NCBI GenBank assembly: GCA_020723065.1 | Contig: DYJP01000007.1 | Location: forward strand, 1-40,685 | Source of the DNA: Candidatus Micrarchaeum sp. | GTDB lineage: Archaea > Micrarchaeota > Micrarchaeia > CABMEP01 | DNA: 40,685 nucleotides | Direction of reading: 5' to 3' | Shown: positions 33,201-40,455 of the stretch, piece by piece | How the letters are laid out: every line of letters begins with the position of its first letter | Numbering within the stretch: the stretch's first letter is position 1 | The notes under the pieces: model-generated | What the model saw: only the letters and a program-made list of their open reading frames with translations | Databases searched by the model: none | What the model was told of the DNA's origin: nothing | Position numbers and translations under genes: made by a program

Positions 33201-34456
33201 GAAAGAAATTCCATTCCTTTCGCATAATAGAATTCTGTTTTGTCTCGCACACCAGTTTCTGCCTGCGAGATAAGCATTTCTGCTCCAACCTTCGATCCAG
33301 ATCCATGAAGGATTGACTCCAGCTCTGCTATAGCATTCGAAGGTATTTGGCTGACGTCAGACTCAAGAATAGTTGTCTGAGAATCATTTGAAACATATGC
33401 AATCAAAGAAGAACTGACAAGATCATAGCCGTTGTCACGCATATAGTCAAGCTTTGAATCTGCCTCTTCGTACTTCATCTTCGATATTGAAAGTAAGGAA
33501 TGATAGTTGGACTTAAGTTTGGCCCGCTCAGACAAAGTCTGCCTATAAAGATCAAGCATACTGCTAAATGCGGAAAAATATTCTTTGGAATGCATTATTC
33601 CCATCTCACAATTTGAGAATATGCGGGAATCGTTGCCAAGTTCAGAGCTCTTTTTCTGAACATAAAGATAGCTGTAGGATTCTCTTTGGGGATCCAGCCT
33701 GCCCGACTTGTAGTCACTTATCAGAGACCTTATCCTTTCGTCATAGAATGAAGAAGCGCTTGAAGAGTAATTCTGATAGCCCGCCCCTTCATAGTAAAGC
33801 GAATCTGCCTGCTCCTGAACTGCTGAGAAAAGCAGGTTCATAGATCTCGCCCCATTGCTGTATGTGCTTTCCTGGGAAGAGAAATAATTGTCCACACTGA
33901 TCAGCACGTCCACCCATAAATCTCCGAACAACATGTCTATTATCTGATCTTTGAAGATGTCATTGCATGACTCAATATAAGTCGGAAATAAAAGCACCGA
34001 ATTAATCCTGTTTATGGTACAATTGAAAGAAGAAAGGAATATGTTGAACCATCTGTTCTTCAGATTTTGAAGATGCCTGTCGCTTGAAATCATTAAATCG
34101 TATGAGTCCTTTAAAGAACCTGAAATCTCTTCTGAACTCATCTGGATGTTTGATGAGATGTAATCACTGGATTCTATACAGAAGTCATACACGAACGCCC
34201 CACATTTACCTTCATAGTCTTCAGGAATTGAACTGCATCCTGCAAAAGGAAACTTCTCACTTATCGGATATATGCTCCTAAGCGAGTCGTTCTCACTCAC
34301 CATCATCCTATATCCCTGGTCCAAAGGAAATGGCACTGAAGAAGCGAATGAAAATGAATAAATTGAAATTAGTATGAATGCTATCAGCATTAGACCGTGG
34401 TCGGCCAAAAAATCGCGATACGAGATTATCTTGTTCTCGCCATCTTTGAAACCCAT
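30230..34456 (-). CDS. Giant membrane-anchored coiled-coil surface protein
   Basis: The 1408-residue protein has an N-terminal hydrophobic segment (about 18-40, LMLIAFILISIYSFSFA), a C-terminal TM helix (about 1372-1392) and a short basic tail, so the bulk is presumably outside the cell. Long Ser/Glu/Lys helical stretches (about 180-700 and 1000-1370) flank a central beta-rich part (about 720-990) with a Cys pair. NST glycosylation-type sites are abundant (NDS, NTS, NLS, NNS). No enzymatic motif is visible and I do not recognise the family. Ser/Tyr/Asn richness suits an S-layer-like or stalk protein. Confidence 0.7.
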   Translation of the reverse strand: MGFKDGENKIISYRDFLADHGLMLIAFILISIYSFSFASSVPFPLDQGYRMMVSENDSLRSIYPISEKFPFAGCSSIPEDYEGKCGAFVYDFCIESSDYISSNIQMSSEEISGSLKDSYDLMISSDRHLQNLKNRWFNIFLSSFNCTINRINSVLLFPTYIESCNDIFKDQIIDMLFGDLWVDVLISVDNYFSSQESTYSNGARSMNLLFSAVQEQADSLYYEGAGYQNYSSSASSFYDERIRSLISDYKSGRLDPQRESYSYLYVQKKSSELGNDSRIFSNCEMGIMHSKEYFSAFSSMLDLYRQTLSERAKLKSNYHSLLSISKMKYEEADSKLDYMRDNGYDLVSSSLIAYVSNDSQTTILESDVSQIPSNAIAELESILHGSGSKVGAEMLISQAETGVRDKTEFYYAKGMEFLSSSIFISEYSLNLSERIELKVSEVLSLLESKVVQKLNETHAKIESYSVWDTSTASVLDSVTQKYNRALEIYDNYNPFETTKGARISDLYSACVLLDEINETIAAKAWDVKSEKLKALNTSLQELNLVIQKAKLDGIDVTSEEKLMDSKKSILSLEISNITFIDESISAVNDAESAIYSRAESQYSKLKNVRLRLYRLLDSLSKYVDVSDYVSEMNSRLGVQETYFSGGDFVPSKTLGSYFKIKSAYESILSDLERKSSEIIGDYLSNRYYFTNSFDSVPAVDSYVNVTSYLEVKNDLALTSSKPVIISVKNIPFAVNSIVHSTPSGVYATKNGTGILLYISNISENTTYYITIKTNIKPAVLSSKSVKRISLSDTRLVEKITYYIDSNFDTDSLLLSDGYNADSCAVYMNGKSQIVRSLSNLSILISGAKVGRSVVEATCVRNEPISFLSSNFTEEDGYIRYILHLKSNYEDYENVDYTLQLLGYVNEIDPLSIRVTEISGEVPDNYSSYKYGDRYYAKWIIPLLSSEYINYTVQYRANDLASYYSNLKADIQNSSYYESVDVSNFIRDAQYKASTGNYNTAIDSLEKARKTITLAVNKKIENNSLTERLDKISAQISQLKNKSAEIYSISSNLSLAGVSVEISKQIAEYDSKVKDARNRLNSGDISSAKEIIKDLESMVSSNKIDNVLYSKEKKLTDELFDMQNIIFSLSRFTDVSAILEEIEQIKQELSVVAPATASNDYYSALTGLNGASISLDEIRDQVENSSRSAAVYFSLNLNSAKGAIDSWKKQKSGLFSTFSVSKNNPIQSIPNSVNQLVARMNETDSAVEELSAIYFKLKEYNTEEMLENFEEFEEMSEITNNITFNIDYLSNFTSRYRESSNELIKDISVLFDEKMKSGTAEEKQKITELQPMFSSAKTAYNNGMYLDSMLLSNYIQSEMLSTGENRLNLFDPTFIYIGILLCVLAVVTYAFTKKDSPKEPRKIEKIKLD

Positions 34457-34512
34457 AATAAAAACTACAATATTACGTATTTAAACTTAACTGAAAGTAA
34501 ATATCCTGAAAA

Positions 34513-34617
34513 TGTGGGGAGTGGGATTTGAACCCACGTAGCCGCTAAGGCACAGGATTTCCTTCCTGTACCTAGGTCTTAAGTCCTGCGCATTTGACCT
34601 GACTCTGCCATCCCCAC
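34513..34617 (-). tRNA. tRNA-Leu (UAA) with 19-nt intron
   Basis: On the minus strand: acceptor GTGGGGA/TCCCCAC, anticodon stem CAGGA/TCCTG, T stem GTGGG/CCCAC with TTCAAAT, a long variable arm containing GCC/GGC, and discriminator A. The loop reads CUUAAG|A, anticodon UAA. A 19-base insert lies between positions 37 and 38. Long variable arm plus A73 is diagnostic of leucine. Confidence 0.93.
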
Positions 34618-34775
34618 AGAAAACGAAAGACTAAATAAAGCACTGTAAAACTACAAGATAATAAGGAAGATAAGTATAAAAAATATGCGCAAACAGATGA
34701 GAAAATAGAGAAAAAAACAAAATAAGCAAAAGGATAAAGATTTTAAACATATTATAACAAAGATAATAGAGGCAC

Positions 34776-34812
34776 TGTGAGATTAGTTCAAGATAGGTTT
34801 TTAAATCTCACA
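34776..34812. promoter_or_regulatory. Perfect 9-bp inverted repeat upstream of the PRC-barrel gene
   Basis: TGTGAGATT (34776-34784) and AATCTCACA (34804-34812) are exact inverted copies, 19 bases apart, immediately upstream of a TATA-like CATATAAAAA. They could be an operator dyad or an RNA hairpin. The spacing (centres 28 bases apart) is not an integral number of helical turns, which slightly favours RNA. Confidence 0.4.
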
Positions 34813-34837
34813 TATAAAAACATAGTAAGGTGGACAA

Positions 34838-35092
34838 ATGGTAAAACTTCTATTAGCGCGCCAGTTGGCAGGCAGAAAATTAATAACAAATGACGGTGAA
34901 GAGATAGGACGACTCGTTGACATCTTAATCAACGAAAAGAACGGCAAGCTCGAAACACTTGTAGTTGAACCGAACCCAGACAACCTTGTAATGAGAAAGA
35001 CAAAGAAGGAAGAGGGTATGGTCTACATACCGTACACTGCGATCTTGGCAGCATCCGATTACGTAATTGTCGACAAGAAGAGCTTCGCATAA
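34838..35092 (+). CDS. PRC-barrel domain protein
   Basis: An 84-residue single PRC-barrel protein: ARQLAGRKLITNDGEEIGRLVDILI, then the strand GKLETLVVEPNP and YIPYTAILAASDYVIVD. Small PRC-barrel proteins are widespread in archaea; some are linked with RNA processing or with cell division (CdpB). AAGGTGG precedes the ATG by five bases. It is monocistronic with its own promoter region. Confidence 0.88.
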   Translation: MVKLLLARQLAGRKLITNDGEEIGRLVDILINEKNGKLETLVVEPNPDNLVMRKTKKEEGMVYIPYTAILAASDYVIVDKKSFA

Positions 35093-35094
35093 TC

Positions 35095-35135
35095 TCTTAA
35101 TTTTCTTTATTTTTTTGTTTCTGATTTTTTGTTTA
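35095..35135 (+). terminator. T-rich terminator after the PRC-barrel gene
   Basis: Successive T runs (CTTAATTTTC, then TTTATTTTTTTGTTTCTGATTTTTT) follow the stop within 40 bases, a typical archaeal intrinsic terminator. Confidence 0.5.
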
Positions 35136-35179
35136 TCTCGAGCTTAGGACCACTGTTTCTTAAAAAAAGAGATCCAGCC

Positions 35180-36430
35180 TTAAATTTCATCCTTAACGTC
35201 AAGCTCGACAACCTTCCCATCGTTCCATACTTTGTATTTCGCACTCTTGCCCGGCGGCACCGGAATCCCGTACTGGCCCGCCCCGCCCGGAACATATCTG
35301 AATCTATTTTCCCTGAAAAGACTTATCAGTTCGGCCACTTTCTTGTCTTTCTTATCAATTTCTGAAATTGGAACTTTAAGCAATACTTTAATTTCTGTAC
35401 CGAATTCATTCACAAGATCCCGCCATACGCTCTGCACTTTCTGAGAATATGGATTTTTCACTTCATAAGCGATAGAGATTATTTCTGAAAGTGGAATGAT
35501 GTGGATGCAATCCGGCCTATGATCTGGATGAATGGTTTCCCTTCCGCCCGAAAGCTCCTGAATCCGTTCAACCACTCCTTTCTTTATTGTCTTCTTGCAG
35601 ACCGGGCACCTGTGCTTGAATAAATTATAATATTCTAATGAAAAGAACGTAAGGCAGCCCATGCACCTTGTGCGATGGTATTTCCCTTCTTTTGGATTGA
35701 GCTTGACATTGAGAACTGGCTTTCTTCCATTGGTTCTTTTTATAGCTTTTTCAAGTTCAGCAAAAGTTAATTCTTCCATAAGAAATGAAGTGAACTCCCT
35801 GCCCATCTTATTCGGCCAAGGGCTGTGCGCATCACTGTTGCTGAGGAAAGTAAGATTAGAGATCTCTTCGATGCGGTCAGCAAGATCAGTATCTGCGGAC
35901 AACCCGAGTTCAATGAAGTATATCTTGTCCGAATAATCGCCATAGCATTCCTTTAATGAATCAAATTCCTTGTATAGAGAAGTCCAAGGTGTGAACGCAT
36001 GTGAAGGACCGATCAAAGCTCCCGCTTCTGTGGCTATTTCCGCTATGCTCTCTCCATTAAGATGTATCTTAGGCCTTCCTTCTGTGTCGAGGTCCTTACA
36101 GTACTTTGAAAGAGCTTCCCTGACTTCCTCGACCTTGCTCATTGAAGGGAAAAGAAGTATGTGGTGGACCCTGTTTTCATCCTCCACTTCGGTCTGCAAT
36201 ACGAATCTTGTTCCGGATTCGTGAAGGAAAATACCTTCGTCTGAATCGCTCTGCTTGAGCTGTTCCCTTACGATCTTAATCCATCTTCCGTTAAGGATGT
36301 CTGCCGTCCCCAACATGTCAAGACCTTTCAATTTTGCCTGCTCTCCCATGGTGGAAGGAAGCATGTCATTGGAAACTGCTCCGGAATATTTGCCGTGCAG
36401 ATGAAGATCAGCGTTAACTTGCCTAAGCAT
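35180..36430 (-). CDS. PHP-domain phosphoesterase with internal zinc ribbon (TIGR00375-like)
   Basis: The 416-residue protein begins LRQVNADLHLHGKYSGAVS, the PHP metal-binding motif, and has further metal ligands in GPSHAFTPW and NSDAHSP. The family member known as TIGR00375/COG1379 carries a zinc ribbon after the PHP barrel. Here it is CMGC...CPVC around residues 263-295, then a helical C-terminus ending in the strand YGIPVPPGKSAKYKVW. The function is unproven; helicase-associated and nuclease roles have been discussed for relatives. The start is the ATG at 36430 (the ORF track's upstream start is a hydrophobic artefact). Confidence 0.85.
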   Translation of the reverse strand: MLRQVNADLHLHGKYSGAVSNDMLPSTMGEQAKLKGLDMLGTADILNGRWIKIVREQLKQSDSDEGIFLHESGTRFVLQTEVEDENRVHHILLFPSMSKVEEVREALSKYCKDLDTEGRPKIHLNGESIAEIATEAGALIGPSHAFTPWTSLYKEFDSLKECYGDYSDKIYFIELGLSADTDLADRIEEISNLTFLSNSDAHSPWPNKMGREFTSFLMEELTFAELEKAIKRTNGRKPVLNVKLNPKEGKYHRTRCMGCLTFFSLEYYNLFKHRCPVCKKTIKKGVVERIQELSGGRETIHPDHRPDCIHIIPLSEIISIAYEVKNPYSQKVQSVWRDLVNEFGTEIKVLLKVPISEIDKKDKKVAELISLFRENRFRYVPGGAGQYGIPVPPGKSAKYKVWNDGKVVELDVKDEI

Positions 36431-36540
36431 AACAACAACACCTAGATAATAACTCTCAAAAGAAATAAGAGCGTATCTCAAAGGTATATTTAAATAGATA
36501 TTCCCTAAAATATCAGACATTGATAATATTCGGTGTATTA

Positions 36541-38373
36541 ATGGAAATAAAAAAAACAAAAACTAGATCTGTATACCCCGGGCTGTTTATTCTCTTAACA
36601 TTAATGATTTTAGTGCTCTCATCCGGATGCGTCCAAAAGAAAATCTATCCTTCTGAAAAAGAAATTATAAAAAACGAAAGGCTCTCGGACCTTGATAACG
36701 ACGGAATACCTGATGAGCAGATCTACACCTTCGAGGCCAAGTCAATAGACTCAGTAAACATAACTAGGGAAATACTTGTCCACAAGAACCTTGGCAACAA
36801 TGTAACCGTAAGGCTCAATATAATAACCAAGGCGTCGGACAAGATAACTGATATTACAGTAAGGGAAACGATACCGACCGCTCTTGCACTTAACATAGAG
36901 AAGCTCACTTTCACGCCCAAGTACAGCGAACTGCTGAGGGCGGAACCGCCGATAACGGTCAGCTGGGCATTCACCTTCTCCGGAAGAGAGAACATAGGAA
37001 AGACTATCGAATATAATGTCATGGTCTTCCAGGAAATAGACAAGACATGGATAGAGAAGTATGTGCAGTCACCATACATAGAAGTGAACACCATAGACCC
37101 TGAAAACGTTCCGTTCTTTGTTTCAATCTCCAAGATAGGAGAAGGGGTGTATGGAGTTCTCAAATCGAACCTTGACTTCTATATTGCAACCTCGATCTAT
37201 GCTTCGCTTATATTCATCATGATACTCATATACCTGGAATTGCTCGCACTCTTCGGAGCATATGTCGTCAGCCTTGTCAAGAAGACCCCTCTCATGAGCG
37301 AAGTATACAACTTCATAGGCCATGGAAGGAAGGACAACACAGTCTGGGCGATAACCGGAATAGCGATGATAGTGATAGGTGTTGCGATAATATTCTTTAC
37401 GAAGGAAGCTGCCGGAAGCGCAGACCTTGAGACTTTAGTAAGGCTCGGATCCAATGTTCCCAAACTCATAGGTGGCTTTGCGATAGCGATCGGAATGATC
37501 TCTATATACTACTCGATAGTGGACATCCTGAAGGGATCGGTCTTCGGCGAAAGGTACTACATGTCCGCACTTGACATGGCAAAGGAACGGATAAGACAGA
37601 CTATCTCGCTTGTGGACGAGCTTGAAAACAATATAATGCACGCGGTGGAGAACAAGATAGACACTGAAACAGAGGAGATAGTCGCGCAGGTGGAGAGAAA
37701 GCGCATGGAAAGATACATGGTGGACATAAACCAGGAAAACGCAGATCAGTATCTTCCACAGATAGTCAAGTCTATGTCAGACGTGCAGGGCGCGATAGAT
37801 AGCATCTCAGGGAAAGGAGAGGTTCTGGAAAACTGGCCTTCCTGGAGAAGGAACATAGACGAGCTCCTAAAGACTAATGACAAAGTGGACATAAGCATGC
37901 TTGCAGACATTCCTGGAAGATGGAGGAAATGGGCCCTTACAAGGTACATGTCTGAGCACATAGGGGAATCCCTCACTATAGAGGAGGGCGCCCTCAAGAG
38001 AATCAAAACCGCGATAATAGACAAGAGCGAAGTCAACCAAGTGCTAAACACCCTCATGAGTGGAGGAAAGGTGGAGGGGGTGGCGACCGTAAGAAAGGAC
38101 GGGCTTCTTGTCGCGTCCATGCTTCCGAAAGAGATAGATCAGAACCTAATAGCGGCTGTGACCGCAAGGATGATAGCCAATTCAGACATGGCATCCCTGG
38201 AGCTTGAAAAGGGCAAGGCTAACTTCATAATACTCAAGGGAGTGGACGGAGACGCCATCATATACGCAGGAAGGACCATAATACTCGTGTCTCTGGTCAA
38301 GAAGGGCGAGACCATAGGCTTCATAGTCTCTGAAATGGCAAAGGCAATCGAAAAACTTGACGCCCTGATCTGA
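36541..38373 (+). CDS. Lipoprotein with three TM helices and C-terminal Roadblock/LC7 domain
   Basis: The 610-residue protein carries a lipobox LVLSSGC (C30), then an ectodomain with a DLDNDGIPD calcium-loop-like repeat and a DUF11-like beta fold (about 75-190). TM helices lie at about 213-247, 267-287 and 307-330, followed by a helical cytosolic region with a tryptophan-rich WPSWRR and WRKWAL segment. Residues 500-608 fit Roadblock/LC7: GKVEGVATVRKDGLLVASM, an AAVTARMIANSDM helix, FIILKGVDGDAIIYAG strands and a final MAKAIEKL helix. Roadblock domains bind small GTPases such as MglA or Arf. The start is the ATG at 36541 after GGTG. Confidence 0.75.
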   Translation: MEIKKTKTRSVYPGLFILLTLMILVLSSGCVQKKIYPSEKEIIKNERLSDLDNDGIPDEQIYTFEAKSIDSVNITREILVHKNLGNNVTVRLNIITKASDKITDITVRETIPTALALNIEKLTFTPKYSELLRAEPPITVSWAFTFSGRENIGKTIEYNVMVFQEIDKTWIEKYVQSPYIEVNTIDPENVPFFVSISKIGEGVYGVLKSNLDFYIATSIYASLIFIMILIYLELLALFGAYVVSLVKKTPLMSEVYNFIGHGRKDNTVWAITGIAMIVIGVAIIFFTKEAAGSADLETLVRLGSNVPKLIGGFAIAIGMISIYYSIVDILKGSVFGERYYMSALDMAKERIRQTISLVDELENNIMHAVENKIDTETEEIVAQVERKRMERYMVDINQENADQYLPQIVKSMSDVQGAIDSISGKGEVLENWPSWRRNIDELLKTNDKVDISMLADIPGRWRKWALTRYMSEHIGESLTIEEGALKRIKTAIIDKSEVNQVLNTLMSGGKVEGVATVRKDGLLVASMLPKEIDQNLIAAVTARMIANSDMASLELEKGKANFIILKGVDGDAIIYAGRTIILVSLVKKGETIGFIVSEMAKAIEKLDALI

Positions 38374-38487
38374 TAGGCTTATTTTACATACCAATCCTAG
38401 AAAGGATTAGCTCTGCCTTGGTTTAACGCGCAGAAGAAAAAACAGTGAAACTGAACTCATTGTCTTGAAGATTAGAAGCGCTACTGA

Positions 38488-39621
38488 TCAGATTATGAAT
38501 GTGAATATAAAGGTCAAAAACACGAACAGAAGGAAATTGTCACTCACCTTGAGATCTATGCTTTCTATCAATGCGGCCAGGAAAAGAAATGGAAAGAAAC
38601 TGACTCCTAAAATAAAAAGCACTGGAAGCGTTGAAAGGATAAATGCTGCAAAGGAGACTATGTTTTTGTTCTTGAAAAATGACTTTTTCTTCGGAGTGAA
38701 AAACGAGAAAGCTGCGGAAGCTACGTCCCCTATTGTGACTATGTAAAGTCCAGCCATTATCTGGCCTATGTCCTGACTGAATCCTATCAGGATCATGCTG
38801 CCGAGCACGAATAGTATCGCTCCTTCTCCGATAAAGGAATCCCTTACGCTTATAAAATGAAGAAGGTCGTAAAGAATGGTGATCTTCTTCTTGAAAGAGT
38901 CCATGTGTACCATCAGCAGCAAAACCACCAGTATTGCAAAAAGAACAATCAAGGATATAAGGATGGGATAATCTGAGAAGGCGTAGGACATCATTACTGC
39001 GAACATGACAAATAGCCCGAAAAACAGATGGGAGAACGCCCTGAAAAGATTACTGGATTTGGATGCGATAGTCTTGTTTTCCTTGCTTAAGGCAGACCTG
39101 ACTACAAAAAAGCCTGAAATTCCAACTGTAGTGGCAACCAATATGTCAAGAAGGTAGTGCAGCCCCAAGTACATCCTTGAAAATGCAACAAGACCGTAAA
39201 ACAGCAAGGATGAAAAGAATAACGGGGTTCCCATGGTGAAAGGAATCAGGACTGCCGCTGAAGCGGTGTGGGTGCTCGGAAACGATGAAGACTCCGGACA
39301 CTCTATCTTGTCTCCATTGCTGAAGCCTGCGTTGCAAGGCCTATCCTGAGGATAAACAAGCTTGACAAACTGTACTGACGCGATGACAAGCATCAAGGAT
39401 AAAATAGCTATGAACGCCCTCTTCTTCAGCTCATCCGAATATACTATCTTTCTTAATGAGTTCAGGAATCTGCCCTTATACTTGAAATAAGACAGAAAAT
39501 AAACAGACAAAATGAAGAGGAATGCGATTGGGATTGTGAACAAATCAAGAAACAAACTCATGAATGTCAAGAGCCCGTTTTGGAGAGAAAAAAGCCAGAC
39601 AGATAATGGATCAGAAATCAT
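38488..39621 (-). CDS. PAP2 phosphatase fused to dolichol/phytol-kinase-like domain
   Basis: The 377-residue protein has an N-terminal PAP2 lipid phosphatase unit with all three motifs: K87-x6-RP (KLVYPQDRP), PSTH at 115-118, and SR-x5-H-x3-D (S148, R149, H155, D159), between TM helices. The C-terminal half has about eight TM helices and TIGDVASAAFSFF followed by a Lys-rich loop and AALIESIDLKVSDNF, the layout of the COG0170 dolichol/phytol kinase group, though the KT-EG motif is degenerate. The protein probably dephosphorylates and/or rephosphorylates polyprenyl or other membrane lipids. The ORF-track start overlaps tRNA-Met; the ATG at 39621 is chosen. Confidence 0.8.
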   Translation of the reverse strand: MISDPLSVWLFSLQNGLLTFMSLFLDLFTIPIAFLFILSVYFLSYFKYKGRFLNSLRKIVYSDELKKRAFIAILSLMLVIASVQFVKLVYPQDRPCNAGFSNGDKIECPESSSFPSTHTASAAVLIPFTMGTPLFFSSLLFYGLVAFSRMYLGLHYLLDILVATTVGISGFFVVRSALSKENKTIASKSSNLFRAFSHLFFGLFVMFAVMMSYAFSDYPILISLIVLFAILVVLLLMVHMDSFKKKITILYDLLHFISVRDSFIGEGAILFVLGSMILIGFSQDIGQIMAGLYIVTIGDVASAAFSFFTPKKKSFFKNKNIVSFAAFILSTLPVLFILGVSFFPFLFLAALIESIDLKVSDNFLLFVFLTFIFTFII

Positions 39622-39656
39622 TAGACCACGTATGAATCGTAGAACGATGAATGCAA

Positions 39657-39775
39657 TGCCAGAGGAGAGATTTGAACACTCGACCTCCAGATTTCCTAAT
39701 TTCACAGTTCCGCTTGCGCGGGGCCTTGAGTGAAACTTATGAGTCTGGCGCTCTAACCAACTGAGCTACTCTGGC
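39657..39775 (-). tRNA. tRNA-Met elongator (CAU) with intron of about 45 nt
   Basis: On the minus strand: acceptor GCCAGAG/CTCTGGC, anticodon stem CCAGA/TCTGG, loop CUCAUA|A, discriminator A. An insert of about 45 bases between positions 37 and 38 contains TTTCAC/GTGAAA and an inner CCGC-GCAA-GCGG hairpin. The T stem GAGTG/CTCTC carries one U-U mismatch. With a tRNA-Ile(UAU) also present, CAU is best read as elongator methionine, not modified isoleucine. Confidence 0.88.
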
Positions 39776-39874
39776 GTGATATGCTAAACTTACAAGGTTA
39801 TCAGAAGTATATATAGATTACAGTTGAATATTTAAAAGGTTTAATAAATAGATAGAAAGGAATATAAAACAGAA

Positions 39875-40411
39875 ATGTGTGTTAAGACAATGCATGAATC
39901 CCTGAAAAAGGCGAAACCTGTATTCTGCGGGATTGACCTGGCCGCAAGAGAACACAACCCCACTGGCGTGATATGCATAGACTGGAATGAGAAATCCCTT
40001 GAGGAAGGGCTTCTTTTCGACAACGACAATATCCACAAATTCATTAAAAGAAACAAGCCGACCATTATTGCGATAGACGCTCCGCTTTCGCTTCCGACAG
40101 CTGGAAACACGAGAGAAGAGGACAGAAAGCTGTTGAAGATGGGCTTCAGAATATTTCCATTTTTCCAATCCATGAAAGAGCTTGCCGCCAGAGGTATTTC
40201 CTTCTCGAAAATTTATGACAAAAGCATAACAATCATCGAGGTATGCCCATCCATTTCTGCAAAGATACTGGGAATCCAAAGGGAGAAGAACAAAGTGAGA
40301 AGGCACCTTGAGGACGCAAAGATCGCGGCAAGGACCGCGATAATGTTCTACGAAGGCAAATGCGAACTGGTGGGTGGAAGGTTCTACATCCCAAGAAAAA
40401 CGGAAGTGTGA
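39875..40411 (+). CDS. DUF429 family protein (predicted RNase H-like nuclease fold)
   Basis: The 178-residue protein begins VFCGIDLAAREHNPTGV and continues with IIAIDAPLSLP, the strand-Asp motifs of DUF429, a family predicted to have an RNase H-like fold. IIEVCPSISAKIL and the final HLEDAKIAARTAIMFYEGK helix fit too. The function is unknown. The start could be 39875 or, five codons on, the ATG at 39890; neither has a clear ribosome site. It is divergent from tRNA-Met. Confidence 0.78.
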   Translation: MCVKTMHESLKKAKPVFCGIDLAAREHNPTGVICIDWNEKSLEEGLLFDNDNIHKFIKRNKPTIIAIDAPLSLPTAGNTREEDRKLLKMGFRIFPFFQSMKELAARGISFSKIYDKSITIIEVCPSISAKILGIQREKNKVRRHLEDAKIAARTAIMFYEGKCELVGGRFYIPRKTEV

Positions 40412-40455
40412 AAGCCAAACGAAAGTATTAAAATTATATTATAAAAAATGATAGC

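Noticed and set aside
39657-39775. Reading the CAU tRNA as tRNA-Ile2 (agmatidine type)
   Set aside because: Acceptor and overall layout fit elongator Met, and a separate tRNA-Ile(UAU) is present in the window.
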